Assembly: GCF_030407765.1 (NCBI RefSeq)
Contig: NZ_JASDCU010000008.1
Coordinates: 121,651-185,650 of the forward strand
DNA from: Microbacterium sp. APC 3901
Lineage (GTDB): Bacteria; Actinomycetota; Actinomycetes; Actinomycetales; Microbacteriaceae
Direction of reading: 5' to 3'
DNA length: 64,000 nucleotides
Positions 44,851 to 53,875 of the stretch are shown here, one piece after another (position 1 is the stretch's first letter; each line of letters opens with the position of its first letter). Made by a program: the position numbers and the translations under genes. Below the pieces are notes generated by a model that ran no database searches, was not told the origin of the DNA, and was given only the letters and a program-made list of their open reading frames with translations.

Positions 44851-45863
44851 TGATGACGCAGATCACCCTCGGCAAGGCGCTCGGAGCCGGCCTCCGCCAG
44901 GCGATGCGCGACGACGAGAAGGTCGTGCTGCTGGGCGAGGACATCGGCCGACTCGGCGGCGTCTTCCGCATCACGGACGGACTCCTCGACGAGTTCGGTG
45001 CGAATCGCGTGATCGACACGCCTCTCGCAGAGTCCGGCATCGTCGGCATGGCGGTCGGGTTGGCGTTCCGCGGCTATCGGCCCGTCGTCGAGATCCAGTT
45101 CGACGGCTTCGTGTACCCGGCGTTCGATCAGATCGTCGCCCAGGTCGCCAAGCTGCATTACCGCACACAGGGGCGGGTACGGATGCCGATCACGATCCGC
45201 ATCCCGTGGGCCGGAGGGATCGGTGCCGCCGAGCACCACTCGGAATCGCCCGAGGCGTACTTCGTGCACACGGCGGGACTCCGCGTGATCGCGGTGTCGA
45301 ATCCCGAGGACGCCTACCGGAGTCTGCGTCAGGCCATCGCGTCAGACGATCCGGTGATCTTCTTCGAGCCGAAGCGGCTCTACCATCACAAGGGCGAGGT
45401 CGACCTCGACGCGCCTCTGGCGGATGCTGCGCCGATGGGACTCGCACGTGTCGTCAGAGCAGGCGACGACGCGACGCTCATCACCTACGGCGCGATGGTC
45501 ACGACCGCGTTGCAGGCAGCCGAGGCTGCGGAGGACGAAGGGATCTCGCTGGAGGTCATCGACCTGCGCTCCCTGTCTCCCGTCGACTACGACACGGTCG
45601 CGACGTCGGTCCGCAAGACCGGACGGGTGGTCGTCGCCCACGAGGCGTCGCGCGAGGCCGGCATGGCCGCCGAGGTGATCGCCAGCATCACCGAACGATG
45701 CTTCGACTACCTCGAGTCCGCTCCGCTGCGTGTGACGGGACACGACGTTCCCTATCCGCCGGCGAAGCTCGAGAAATACCACCTGCCGGACCTCGACCGC
45801 CTGCTGGATGCCGTCGATCGTGTCCTCGACCGTCCGAACAGCCTGACGGGAGCAGACGTATGA
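44850..45863 (+). CDS. bkdB: Branched-chain 2-oxoacid dehydrogenase E1 beta
   Basis: Transketolase-like subunit that completes the E1 active site. The 337-residue protein has LGEDIGRLGGVFRITDGL, DTPLAESGIVGMAVGLAFRG, HHSESPEAYFVHTAGL and the C-terminal PYPPAKLEKYHLPDLDRL, all typical. The initiation codon overlaps the bkdA stop (TGATG); a second ATG follows immediately. The stop overlaps bkdC by four bases. Confidence 0.94.
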   Translation: MMTQITLGKALGAGLRQAMRDDEKVVLLGEDIGRLGGVFRITDGLLDEFGANRVIDTPLAESGIVGMAVGLAFRGYRPVVEIQFDGFVYPAFDQIVAQVAKLHYRTQGRVRMPITIRIPWAGGIGAAEHHSESPEAYFVHTAGLRVIAVSNPEDAYRSLRQAIASDDPVIFFEPKRLYHHKGEVDLDAPLADAAPMGLARVVRAGDDATLITYGAMVTTALQAAEAAEDEGISLEVIDLRSLSPVDYDTVATSVRKTGRVVVAHEASREAGMAAEVIASITERCFDYLESAPLRVTGHDVPYPPAKLEKYHLPDLDRLLDAVDRVLDRPNSLTGADV

Positions 45864-47224
45864 ACGCGGAGTTCAGACTGCCGGACCTCGGGGAGGGCCT
45901 GACCGAGGCAGAGGTGGTCCAGTGGCTCGTCGCACCCGGAGACACGGTGACGCTCAACCAGACGCTGGCAGAGGTGGAGACCGCCAAGGCGATCGTCGAG
46001 CTGCCTTCTCCTTACGAAGGTGTGGTCGCCGCGCTGCACGCCGAGGCGGGCCAGACGATCGCTGTCGGGGCTCCCTTGATCGGGTTCGACGTGAAGGGGG
46101 CCGATGGGCCGTCCGCCACGGACTCGACCGGAATCGATGGACAGGAGAAGGCGCAGCCCAACCTCGTCGGCTACGGAGCGGCCCCAACGGCATCAGGACG
46201 CCCCGCTCGGCGCGCCAGACGTGCGGCCGGAGTCAGAGCGACGGCTGACACGGCCGTTCTCGAGGCCGCACCGCATGACGCCTCGCCGACGGCGAGCGTC
46301 GAGGTCGTCGTCGAACGGCCTCGGTCCACCCCTCCGGTGCGCGCGTACGCCAAGCGCCTCGGAGTCGACCTCGCCCTCGTGGCCGCGTCGGTCGGAGATC
46401 GGGTCATCACGCGCGTCGACATCGACGACTACGTCTCCCGCACCGGCATCACCGTCGAGCAGCCCGAAGCCACACAACGACGCGCTGCGGTTCCGGACGA
46501 CGCGAGAGGGCTCGGGGAGCACTCGCGTGAGACACGCATCCCCATCCGTGGGGTCCGCAAGCACACCGCCGCGGCGATGGTCGAGAGCGCGTTCACCGCG
46601 CCGCACGTGACTGTCTTCCACACGGTCGACGTGACGGCGACCATGGACCTTCTCGAGTCGCTGCGCGGCGACCGCTCGCTGTCCGAGCACAGGATCGGTC
46701 CGCTCGCCGTCGTGGCGAAGGCGGTGTGTCTGGCCCTGACCCGAGCCCCCGGGCTGAACGCGCGGTGGGACGATTCCGCCGGTGAGATCGTGCAGTTCGG
46801 GTACGTCGATCTCGGAATCGCCGCAGCGACGGAGCGGGGACTCATCGTGCCGCACATCCGAGACGCCGACACTCTGAGCCTCATTCAGCTCGCCGATGAG
46901 CTCAAGTCTCTCGCCACCACGGCGCGTGAGGGCAGGACGTCTCCGGTGGAGTTGTCGGGCGGCACGTTCTCGATCTCGAACATCGGGGTGTTCGGGGTCG
47001 ATGCAGGCACCCCCATCCTCCCGCCTGGGCAATCGGGGATACTCGCGGTCGGTGCCGTCCGTCGACGTCCGTGGGAGCACCGCGGCGAGATCGCCCTCCG
47101 CCAGATGATGACGCTCAGCCTGTCGTTCGACCATCGGATCGTCGACGGAGCGGAGGGCGCGAGATTCCTCAGGGACGTCGCCGACGTGCTGGAGGAACCC
47201 GGTCGGGCGATGCTCCTCAGGTAG
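45860..47224 (+). CDS. bkdC: Branched-chain 2-oxoacid dehydrogenase E2 (lipoamide acyltransferase)
   Basis: Core acyltransferase that moves the acyl group to CoA. The 454-residue protein has one lipoyl domain (LPDLGEGLTEAEVVQW, lipoylated Lys43 in ETAKA), an Ala/Pro/Arg-rich linker, a peripheral-subunit-binding domain around VRAYAKRLGVDLA (about 155-192), and a catalytic domain with the His motif SFDHRIVDGAEG. No E3 gene is in the operon; it is presumably shared. The 3' end overlaps the convergent TetR gene by eight bases. Confidence 0.94.
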   Translation: MNAEFRLPDLGEGLTEAEVVQWLVAPGDTVTLNQTLAEVETAKAIVELPSPYEGVVAALHAEAGQTIAVGAPLIGFDVKGADGPSATDSTGIDGQEKAQPNLVGYGAAPTASGRPARRARRAAGVRATADTAVLEAAPHDASPTASVEVVVERPRSTPPVRAYAKRLGVDLALVAASVGDRVITRVDIDDYVSRTGITVEQPEATQRRAAVPDDARGLGEHSRETRIPIRGVRKHTAAAMVESAFTAPHVTVFHTVDVTATMDLLESLRGDRSLSEHRIGPLAVVAKAVCLALTRAPGLNARWDDSAGEIVQFGYVDLGIAAATERGLIVPHIRDADTLSLIQLADELKSLATTAREGRTSPVELSGGTFSISNIGVFGVDAGTPILPPGQSGILAVGAVRRRPWEHRGEIALRQMMTLSLSFDHRIVDGAEGARFLRDVADVLEEPGRAMLLR

Positions 47225-47810
47225 ACGCTCGGAGCGCCGACTCCGCCATCGCGGCGAGCACTGCCGCGGTGGCGGAGTGGCGTCTGGCCGCCGCCCGTGT
47301 GCTGTGCGGCGTCGAGTTGATCAATCCGAAGCACGCCTGCACCCGTAGGCGGAGCTCGTCGGCATCGGCGTCGACGAGAGGACTCAGCGTGTCGATCCAG
47401 AGCTCGATGTAGGCACGCTGCAGGCGTCGCACCGCGGCGTGATCCTGAGGTGCGAGGTGCACGACGTCTCGATCGTGCACGCGGATCACGTCGGCGTTGC
47501 CGAGGGCGAATTCCACATGGAAGGCGACGAGTGCGCGGATGCGCTCTTCGGGCGTGGGCCCGTCGGACGCCACCCGGGTGCCGCCTGTGACGAGGTCGTC
47601 GCTCACCTTGATCAGCACGGCGCCGAGCAGCGCCTGCTTTCCCGCGAAGTGGCGGTAGACGGCCGGGCCGGACACGCCCACGGCGGCGCCGATGTCCTCG
47701 AGGCTCACTCCGTTGTATCCGCTCTCTGCGAAGAGCCGCGCCGCCTCTCGGAGGATCGCGTCCGACCGCTCTGCCTTCGCGCGATCTCGCGCAGTCGGGG
47801 GGCTTGTCAT
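47217..47810 (-). CDS. TetR family regulator of the carboxylase operon
   Basis: A 197-residue regulator with N-terminal HTH (YNGVSLEDIGAAVGVSGPAVYRHFAGK) and a helical ligand domain. It is divergent from mccB with two identical GTTA-N8-TAAC palindromes in the gap, one next to its own start, so autoregulation and repression of the catabolic operon are likely. By position it is analogous to BkaR/LiuR-type regulators of branched-chain keto acid genes. The ligand may be an acyl-CoA; that is inferred. Confidence 0.92.
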   Translation of the reverse strand: MTSPPTARDRAKAERSDAILREAARLFAESGYNGVSLEDIGAAVGVSGPAVYRHFAGKQALLGAVLIKVSDDLVTGGTRVASDGPTPEERIRALVAFHVEFALGNADVIRVHDRDVVHLAPQDHAAVRRLQRAYIELWIDTLSPLVDADADELRLRVQACFGLINSTPHSTRAAARRHSATAAVLAAMAESALRAST

Positions 47811-47814
47811 CTCA

Positions 47815-47830
47815 GTTAATCCTCGCTAAC
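47815..47830. promoter_or_regulatory. TetR operator-like site GTTA-N8-TAAC (site 1)
   Basis: It starts five bases beyond the TetR ATG and has the same arms and spacing as site 2. The centre is not symmetrical, so it may be the weaker site. Confidence 0.55.
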
Positions 47831-47840
47831 CTGATGCGAT

Positions 47841-47860
47841 CGGTTAGTGAACACTAACCG
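47841..47860. promoter_or_regulatory. TetR operator CGGTTAGTG-AA-CACTAACCG (site 2)
   Basis: Nine-base perfect arms around AA, containing GTTA-N8-TAAC at 47843-47858. It lies about 60 bases before the mccB ATG, where a repressor would block transcription. Confidence 0.8.
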
Positions 47861-47907
47861 AAAAAGCATCCAGTGCGCCAGAGCGATGACGCCGGCGCCG
47901 TGTGGTC

Positions 47908-47915
47908 GAGGAGGA
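47908..47915 (+). promoter_or_regulatory. Ribosome binding site GAGGAGGA of mccB
   Basis: Strong Shine-Dalgarno sequence seven bases before ATG 47923. It excludes the in-frame GTG at 47902, which lies upstream of it. Confidence 0.75.
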
Positions 47916-47922
47916 CGTCACG

Positions 47923-49476
47923 ATGCCCGCAACCCAGCAGTCCCTCGCTGCCGAGCTGCACGAACGGCTCGCGGTCGCCTCCCGAGGCGGGCCGGAGGCA
48001 TCTCGTGAGAGGCACCTCTCCCGGGGCAAGCTGCTTCCGCGAGACCGGGTGACCAGGCTCCTCGACGAGGGCAGTCCCTTCGTCGAGGTCGCGCCCCTGG
48101 CCGCAGACGGGTTGTACGGGGGAGAAGCGCCGGCCGCGGGAGTCATCGCCGGGATCGGCCTCGTGCACGGACGCCACGTGATGGTGGTGTGCAACGACGC
48201 CACCGTGAAAGGCGGGACGTACTACCCGCTCACGGTCAAGAAGCACCTGCGCGCGCAGGAGATCGCGCTCGAGAACCGGCTGCCCTGCCTGTATCTGGTC
48301 GACTCGGGCGGGGCCTTCCTGCCCAGGCAGGACGAGGTGTTCCCCGACCGGGAGCATTTCGGACGCATCTTCTTCAACCAGGCCAGGATGTCAGCCGAGG
48401 GCATACCGCAGCTCGCCGCCGTGCTGGGCTCGTGCACGGCCGGCGGGGCCTACGTCCCGGCGATGAGCGACGAGACCGTGATCGTCCGAGACCAGGGGAC
48501 GATCTTCCTGGGTGGTCCGCCGCTCGTCAAGGCGGCGATCGGCGAGGTCGTGTCCGCGGAAGATCTCGGCGGCGGCGAACTGCACGCCCGGCGCAGCGGT
48601 GTGGTCGACCACCTCGCCGAAGACGACGAGCACGCGCTGGAGATCCTGCGTGACATCGTCGCGACGCTTCCTGCGCCGCTTCCCCCGGCCTGGGACGTGC
48701 ACGACAGTCGTGTTCCGTCAGAGGCGGGGTCGCTCTACGACGTCGTCCCCGTCGACGTCAACGCCGCATACGACGTGCACGACGTCATCACGCGGTTGGT
48801 CGACGGCGACACCTTCCGCGAGTTCAAGGCGGAGTACGGCACGACCCTCGTCACGGGGTTCGCGCGGCTGCACGGGCATCCGGTCGGGATCATCGCGAAC
48901 AACGGTGTGCTGTTCAGCGAATCCGCGCTGAAGGGTGCGCACTTCATCGAGCTCTGCGATCAGCGGGGCATCCCCCTGGTGTTCCTGCAGAACATCTCCG
49001 GCTTCATGGTCGGGTCGGACGCAGAGGCGGGGGGCATCGCGAAGGACGGAGCCAAGATGGTCACCGCCGTAGCCAGCACGCGCGTGCCCAAGCTCACGGT
49101 GATCATCGGCGGATCCTTCGGCGCCGGCAACTACTCGATGTGCGGACGGGCGTACTCGCCGAGATTCCTGTGGACGTGGCCGGCCAGCCGCATCTCGGTG
49201 ATGGGAGGCGCTCAGGCGGCATCGGTTCTCGGGACGGTCAAGGACGACCAGCTCGCCGCCCGTGGACAGCCCTGGAGCTCCGAGGAGCGGGCGGCATTCG
49301 AGCAGCCCATCCGTGAGCAGTACGAGACCCAGGGCGAGCCCTACTACGCCACGGCCCGCCTGTGGGACGACGGGATCATCGATCCAGCCCAGACCCGCGA
49401 CCTTCTGGGGCTCGCCCTCGACGTGGTCGCGCGAAGCCCCCTGCCCGAACCGCGCTTCGGCCTCTTCCGGATGTGA
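47923..49476 (+). CDS. mccB: Acyl-CoA carboxylase beta subunit (probable methylcrotonoyl-CoA carboxylase)
   Basis: Carboxyltransferase subunit, 517 residues from ATG 47923. It has [20 protein letters not shown], the first oxyanion region [17 protein letters not shown], the second half [20 protein letters not shown], and [20 protein letters not shown]. It resembles methylcrotonoyl-CoA carboxylase beta and AccD1 of M. tuberculosis rather than acetyl-CoA or propionyl-CoA enzymes. First gene of a five-gene operon with mccA, an acyl-CoA dehydrogenase, a MaoC protein and a CitE-type lyase, all consistent with leucine breakdown. Confidence 0.9.
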   Translation: MPATQQSLAAELHERLAVASRGGPEASRERHLSRGKLLPRDRVTRLLDEGSPFVEVAPLAADGLYGGEAPAAGVIAGIGLVHGRHVMVVCNDATVKGGTYYPLTVKKHLRAQEIALENRLPCLYLVDSGGAFLPRQDEVFPDREHFGRIFFNQARMSAEGIPQLAAVLGSCTAGGAYVPAMSDETVIVRDQGTIFLGGPPLVKAAIGEVVSAEDLGGGELHARRSGVVDHLAEDDEHALEILRDIVATLPAPLPPAWDVHDSRVPSEAGSLYDVVPVDVNAAYDVHDVITRLVDGDTFREFKAEYGTTLVTGFARLHGHPVGIIANNGVLFSESALKGAHFIELCDQRGIPLVFLQNISGFMVGSDAEAGGIAKDGAKMVTAVASTRVPKLTVIIGGSFGAGNYSMCGRAYSPRFLWTWPASRISVMGGAQAASVLGTVKDDQLAARGQPWSSEERAAFEQPIREQYETQGEPYYATARLWDDGIIDPAQTRDLLGLALDVVARSPLPEPRFGLFRM

Positions 49477-49481
49477 CCGCC

Positions 49482-51401
49482 ATGACGAACACCTCTGCCT
49501 CCCGTGACTTCGACACGGTGCTCGTCGCCAATCGTGGCGAGATCGCGCGGCGCATCATCCGCACGCTGCGCACTCTCGGCATCCGCAGCATCGCCGTCTA
49601 CAGCGATGCGGATGCCGACGCACCCCATGTCCGCGAGGCCGACGAGGCTGTGCGGATCGGCCCGGCGCCGGTCGCCGAGTCGTACCTCGACATCGACGCC
49701 GTCATCGCGGCCGCGCGTGCGACCGGAGCGCAGGCCATCCACCCGGGCTACGGCTTCCTCTCGGAGAGCGTGGGGCTGGCAGAGGCCTGCGCAGAGGGCG
49801 GCGTCGTGTTCATCGGACCTTCGATCGAGGCACTCCAGATCATGGGTGACAAGGCCAAGGCCCGCGATCATGTCCTCCGGTCCGGGGTCCCCGTGGTTCC
49901 CGGGTTCGACGCGAGAGGTCTGTCGGACGCGGAGATCGCCGAAGAGGCTGCCGCGGTCGGCTACCCGCTGCTCGTCAAACCGAGCGCGGGGGGCGGCGGC
50001 AAGGGGATGGAGGTCGTCGAGAATCCGGCCGGCCTGAGCGCCGCATTGGCCTCCGCGCGGCGGGTCGCGCGATCGGCGTTCGGCGATGACTCGCTCATCC
50101 TCGAGAGGCTCATCCGGCGCCCGCGCCACATCGAGGTGCAGGTCTTCGGTGACACGCACGGCACGGTGATCGCCCTCGGCGAGCGCGAGTGCACACTCCA
50201 GCGCCGCCACCAGAAGGTGATCGAAGAGGCTCCGTCCGCAGGCATCCCCGACGCCACCAGGGACCGGCTCCTCGAGGCTGCGACGCAGGCCGCGGTGAGC
50301 GTCTCGTACGTGGGCGCCGGCACCGTGGAGTTCCTCATCGATGCGGATGCCCCGGATCAGGTCTTCTTCATCGAGATGAACACCCGCCTGCAGGTCGAGC
50401 ACCCCGTCACTGAGGAGGTGACCGGGCTCGACCTCGTCGCACTCCAGATCGACGTCGCCGCGGGAGGACACCTCGACTCGGCGCCCACGGTCCGGGGGCA
50501 CGCGGTCGAGGCGCGCGTGTACGCGGAGTCACCTGAGCGCGGGTTCCTTCCGTCGACCGGGCGCATTCTGCTCTTCGACCCGCCGCGGGGTGTCAGAGTC
50601 GACGCGGCGGTCGAGACCGGCAGCGAGGTGACGGGGTTCTACGACCCGATGATCGCCAAGGTGATCGCCTTCGCGGATGATCGGACCACAGCGCTCCGGC
50701 GTCTCGACGAGGCCCTGAGCAGAACCGTCGTGCTGGGTGTCGACACCAACATCGCGTTCCTCCGGCTGCTCTGCCGCGACGAGCGGGTCATTGCGGGCGA
50801 TCTCGACACCGGACTCATCGAGACGCTTCTGCCGCTCGAGGACGAGCCGCCGTCGCCGACGATGCTGGCGTCCGCGAGCCGCGCCGTCCTGCACGCGGAG
50901 GACACGGTCGGCGAAGCCCGGATGGTTCGACGGGCGGGCCAGGTGTGGCAGGCGCTCACCGAGCGCGACCTCCACGAGGTCTCCTTCCTCACTGACCGGG
51001 GCGAGGTGATCGTCCCTCGTGCATCCGACGCACCTGCAGCCCGTGCGGCTGTCGCGATGGATGTCGACGGCGGCGTCTGGGTGAGTGAGGGCGGCCGTAC
51101 GGTGCACCTGCGGCCGCTGGATCGTGGCGCCCGCATGCTGCACCGCCTGCGGGCGCGACAGCGGCGCGAGACCGAGAGCGGCCCGGATGCGCGGGCTCCG
51201 ATGCCGGGAAGCGTCGTGGCGGTGCATGTCCGCGACGGCGACCAGGTGACAGCCGGCACTCCGCTCGTCTCGATCGAGGCGATGAAGATGGAGCATCCGG
51301 TACTGGCGCCCCACGACGGGACGGTGCGCCTGACGGTGGCCGTCGGCGATCAGGTACGACGCGATCAACGGGTCGCACACATGACGACGGAGGAGAACTG
51401 A
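49482..51401 (+). CDS. mccA: Acyl-CoA carboxylase alpha subunit (biotin carboxylase and carrier)
   Basis: 639 residues. The biotin carboxylase domain begins TVLVANRGEIARRIIRTL and has the ATP-grasp Gly-rich KPSAGGGGKGMEVV, ERECTLQRRHQKVIEEAP and FIEMNTRLQVEHPVTE. A BT-like linker follows. The biotinyl domain ends with IEAMKMEHP, with biotin on Lys602. ATG 49482 is taken as the start; GTG 49473, in frame and overlapping the mccB stop, adds three residues. It partners with mccB. Confidence 0.94.
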   Translation: MTNTSASRDFDTVLVANRGEIARRIIRTLRTLGIRSIAVYSDADADAPHVREADEAVRIGPAPVAESYLDIDAVIAAARATGAQAIHPGYGFLSESVGLAEACAEGGVVFIGPSIEALQIMGDKAKARDHVLRSGVPVVPGFDARGLSDAEIAEEAAAVGYPLLVKPSAGGGGKGMEVVENPAGLSAALASARRVARSAFGDDSLILERLIRRPRHIEVQVFGDTHGTVIALGERECTLQRRHQKVIEEAPSAGIPDATRDRLLEAATQAAVSVSYVGAGTVEFLIDADAPDQVFFIEMNTRLQVEHPVTEEVTGLDLVALQIDVAAGGHLDSAPTVRGHAVEARVYAESPERGFLPSTGRILLFDPPRGVRVDAAVETGSEVTGFYDPMIAKVIAFADDRTTALRRLDEALSRTVVLGVDTNIAFLRLLCRDERVIAGDLDTGLIETLLPLEDEPPSPTMLASASRAVLHAEDTVGEARMVRRAGQVWQALTERDLHEVSFLTDRGEVIVPRASDAPAARAAVAMDVDGGVWVSEGGRTVHLRPLDRGARMLHRLRARQRRETESGPDARAPMPGSVVAVHVRDGDQVTAGTPLVSIEAMKMEHPVLAPHDGTVRLTVAVGDQVRRDQRVAHMTTEEN

Positions 51402-51403
51402 GC

Positions 51404-52552
51404 ATGTTCGAACTGACCGATGAGGAGCGCGAGCTCGCCGCGATGGTGCGCGACTTCGCGGAGGCGGTCGTCGCACCGCAGTCGTACGAAGCCGATCGCA
51501 CCCACACGCTCTCGATGGACGTCGTGGCGCAGATGGGTGATCTCGGGCTGTTCGGCCTCCCGTTCCCGGAGGAGTACGGCGGCCAAGGGGGCGATTACAT
51601 GGCTCTCGGCATCGCAATCGAGGCCCTCGGGCGTGTCGACCAGTCCATCGCGATCACCCTCGAGGCCGGAGTCAGCCTCGGGGCGATGCCGGTGTTCCGA
51701 TTCGGCAGTGAGGAGCAGAAGCGCGAGTACCTGCCCGGCCTGCTCGCCGGTCGCGCCCTGGCGGGCTTCGGTCTCACCGAGCCGGAGGCCGGCAGCGATG
51801 CCGGCGCGACCCGCACGACCGCTCGTCTCGAAGGGGATGAATGGGTCATCGACGGATCGAAGCAGTTCATCACCAACTCGGGCACGCCGATCACCCGCTT
51901 CGTCACCGTGACCGCCGTCACCGGCAATGAAGGTGGTCGTAAGCAGATCTCGACCATCATCGTCCCCAACGGCACCCCCGGCTTCACGGTCGAGGCTCCG
52001 TACGACAAGGTCGGCTGGAACGCATCCGACACGCATCCGCTCAGCTTCGCCGGTGCGCGCGTGCCCGTGGGCAACCTGCTGGGACAGCAGGGGAGCGGCT
52101 TCCGCAACTTCCTCAGCATCCTCGACGAGGGGCGCATCGCGATCGCGGCCCTCTCGACCGGTGCGGCGGAAGGATGTCTCGAAGCCGCGGTCGACTACGC
52201 GAAGAGCCGCACGATCTTCGGCAGTGCCCTGAGCACGCGACAGAACGCGCAGTTCACCCTCGCCCGCATGCGCGCCCGAGTGCATACAGCCCGACTCGCC
52301 TGGCACCACGCGGCGCGTCGTCGTGACGTAGGACGTCCCTTCGCTGAGCAGGCCGCGATCGCGAAGCTCGTGGCTGGAGAGGCCGCCATGGACAACGCGA
52401 GAGATGCGACGCAGATCTTCGGCGGCAACGGGTTCATGAACGAGTTCCCGGTCGCCCGTCACTACCGCGACTCGAAGATCCTCGAGATCGGTGAAGGCAC
52501 CACCGAAGTGCAGCTGCTCGTGATCGCGCGGGCGCTGGGACTCGCGGGGTAG
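51404..52552 (+). CDS. Acyl-CoA dehydrogenase (probable isovaleryl-CoA dehydrogenase)
   Basis: A 382-residue FAD enzyme. FGLTEPEAGSDAGAT is the FAD-binding signature, VIDGSKQFITNSG follows, and YRDSKILEIGEGTTEVQ holds the C-terminal substrate-binding region. A catalytic base at the Glu of GEGT fits most short-chain dehydrogenases; isovaleryl-CoA dehydrogenases often place it elsewhere, so the substrate is taken from the operon context (mcc genes). It starts two bases after mccA and is equivalent in position to M. tuberculosis fadE19. Confidence 0.88.
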   Translation: MFELTDEERELAAMVRDFAEAVVAPQSYEADRTHTLSMDVVAQMGDLGLFGLPFPEEYGGQGGDYMALGIAIEALGRVDQSIAITLEAGVSLGAMPVFRFGSEEQKREYLPGLLAGRALAGFGLTEPEAGSDAGATRTTARLEGDEWVIDGSKQFITNSGTPITRFVTVTAVTGNEGGRKQISTIIVPNGTPGFTVEAPYDKVGWNASDTHPLSFAGARVPVGNLLGQQGSGFRNFLSILDEGRIAIAALSTGAAEGCLEAAVDYAKSRTIFGSALSTRQNAQFTLARMRARVHTARLAWHHAARRRDVGRPFAEQAAIAKLVAGEAAMDNARDATQIFGGNGFMNEFPVARHYRDSKILEIGEGTTEVQLLVIARALGLAG

Positions 52553-52562
52553 CGTGGCAGGC

Positions 52563-53048
52563 ATGACCGCGAACGACATCGTCCAGCGGGGACTCTACTT
52601 CGAGGAGTTCGTCACGGACGCGCGCTACCTGCATCGCCCTGGACGCACGGCGACCGAGGCCGACAACGTTCTCTTCACGACTCTCACCATGAACACCCAG
52701 GCGCTGCACCTCGACGCGGCCTTCGCGGACGCCCAGCGACCGTTCGGCGAGCGTCTGATCAACTCGATGTGGACGCTCTCGACGATGGTCGGGGCTTCTG
52801 TCGCGCAGTTGACCCAAGGCACCCTGGTCGCACAGCTCGGGTTCGGCGAGATCGGCTTCCCGCACCCATTGTTCGCCGGTGACACGCTGTACACCGAAAG
52901 CGTGATCGTCGAGAAGAGGCTGTCGGCCTCGCGTCCGGGGCAGGGGATCGTGACCATCGCCCACACCGGGCGCAACCAGGACGACGCGGTCGTCGCGACG
53001 GCGACCCGAACCGTCCTCGTGCACTGCCTGCCGGAGGAGGGACGTTGA
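52563..53048 (+). CDS. MaoC-type hydratase
   Basis: A 161-residue hotdog-fold hydratase. The start at ATG 52563 gives MTANDIVQRGLYFEEF; GTG 52554 adds three residues. EADNVLFTTLTMNTQALHLD and FGEIGFPHPLFAGDTLYTES hold the hydratase motif, with the Asp and His of the R-hydratase family in equivalent places (HLD, HPLFAGDTL). From memory, the M. tuberculosis homologue Rv2499c lies in the same cluster and has been linked to hydration of methylglutaconyl- or itaconyl-CoA. Its stop overlaps the next gene start. Confidence 0.87.
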   Translation: MTANDIVQRGLYFEEFVTDARYLHRPGRTATEADNVLFTTLTMNTQALHLDAAFADAQRPFGERLINSMWTLSTMVGASVAQLTQGTLVAQLGFGEIGFPHPLFAGDTLYTESVIVEKRLSASRPGQGIVTIAHTGRNQDDAVVATATRTVLVHCLPEEGR

Positions 53049-53851
53049 CGTTCGACCTCGGCCCCGCGCTGCTCTTCTGCCCGGCGGATCGACCGGAGCG
53101 ATTCCGCGGAGCTCTCGAGAAGGCGGACGCGGTCATCATCGACCTCGAGGATGCCGTGCTCCCCGAAGCCAAGGCGCGCGCGCGACAGCATCTCATCGAT
53201 GCCGATCTCGACCGCGAGCGAGTGATCGTCCGGGTCAACGCGCCGGGATCCGACGCGTTCACCGCCGATCTCGCGGCCCTCGCGCAGACCGATCTCCGGA
53301 CCGTGATGGTCGCCAAGACCGAGACCGCGGCGAGCCTCGCCGCCTTCGACGAGACGTTCTCCTTGATCGCCCTGTGCGAGACGGCGAAGGGCGTCCACGC
53401 TGCGGATCGGATCGCCGCGCACCCTCAGGTCGTCGCGATGATGTGGGGAGCGGAAGATCTGGTGGCATCGCTCGGCGGAACGTCGAGTCGCACCCCGAAG
53501 GGCGGCTATCGCGATGTCGCGCGCTACGCACGCTCGCGGGTGCTGCTGGAGGCGGGGGCCCAGGGCAAAGGCGCCGTCGACGCGGTGCACGTCGACATCG
53601 ACGATGTCGCCGGTCTCGAATCCGAAGCGGTCGACGCTGCCGCATCGGGGTTCATCGCGACCGCGTGCATCCACCCGAGTCAGGTGGCGGTGATCCGCGA
53701 CGCATACGCGCCTGACGAGGCCAGCGTCGAATGGGCTCATGCAGTGCTCGCTGCGGCCGAGAGCGAACGAGGGGTCTTCCGCTTCAGAGGACGCATGATC
53801 GACGAGCCCGTGCTGAGGCACGCCCGGTCGGTGCTCGGTCGTGCTCGCTGA
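53045..53851 (+). CDS. CoA-ester lyase, CitE/HpcH family
   Basis: A 268-residue TIM-barrel lyase of the citrate-lyase beta family. It has LLFCPADRPERF, VIIDLEDAVLPEAK with the metal ligand Glu, VRVNAPGSD with the Arg for the substrate carboxylate, and MMWGAEDLVASLGG with the second Glu and Asp. There is no citrate lyase complex here, so it acts alone on a CoA ester. By analogy to M. tuberculosis Rv2498c it could cleave 3-hydroxy-3-methylglutaryl-CoA and citramalyl-CoA. The rare TTG start at 53045 overlaps the MaoC stop (TTGA). Confidence 0.88.
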   Translation: MTFDLGPALLFCPADRPERFRGALEKADAVIIDLEDAVLPEAKARARQHLIDADLDRERVIVRVNAPGSDAFTADLAALAQTDLRTVMVAKTETAASLAAFDETFSLIALCETAKGVHAADRIAAHPQVVAMMWGAEDLVASLGGTSSRTPKGGYRDVARYARSRVLLEAGAQGKGAVDAVHVDIDDVAGLESEAVDAAASGFIATACIHPSQVAVIRDAYAPDEASVEWAHAVLAAAESERGVFRFRGRMIDEPVLRHARSVLGRAR

Positions 53852-53875
53852 TCAGAGCAGCTGAGCGGGCACCGG

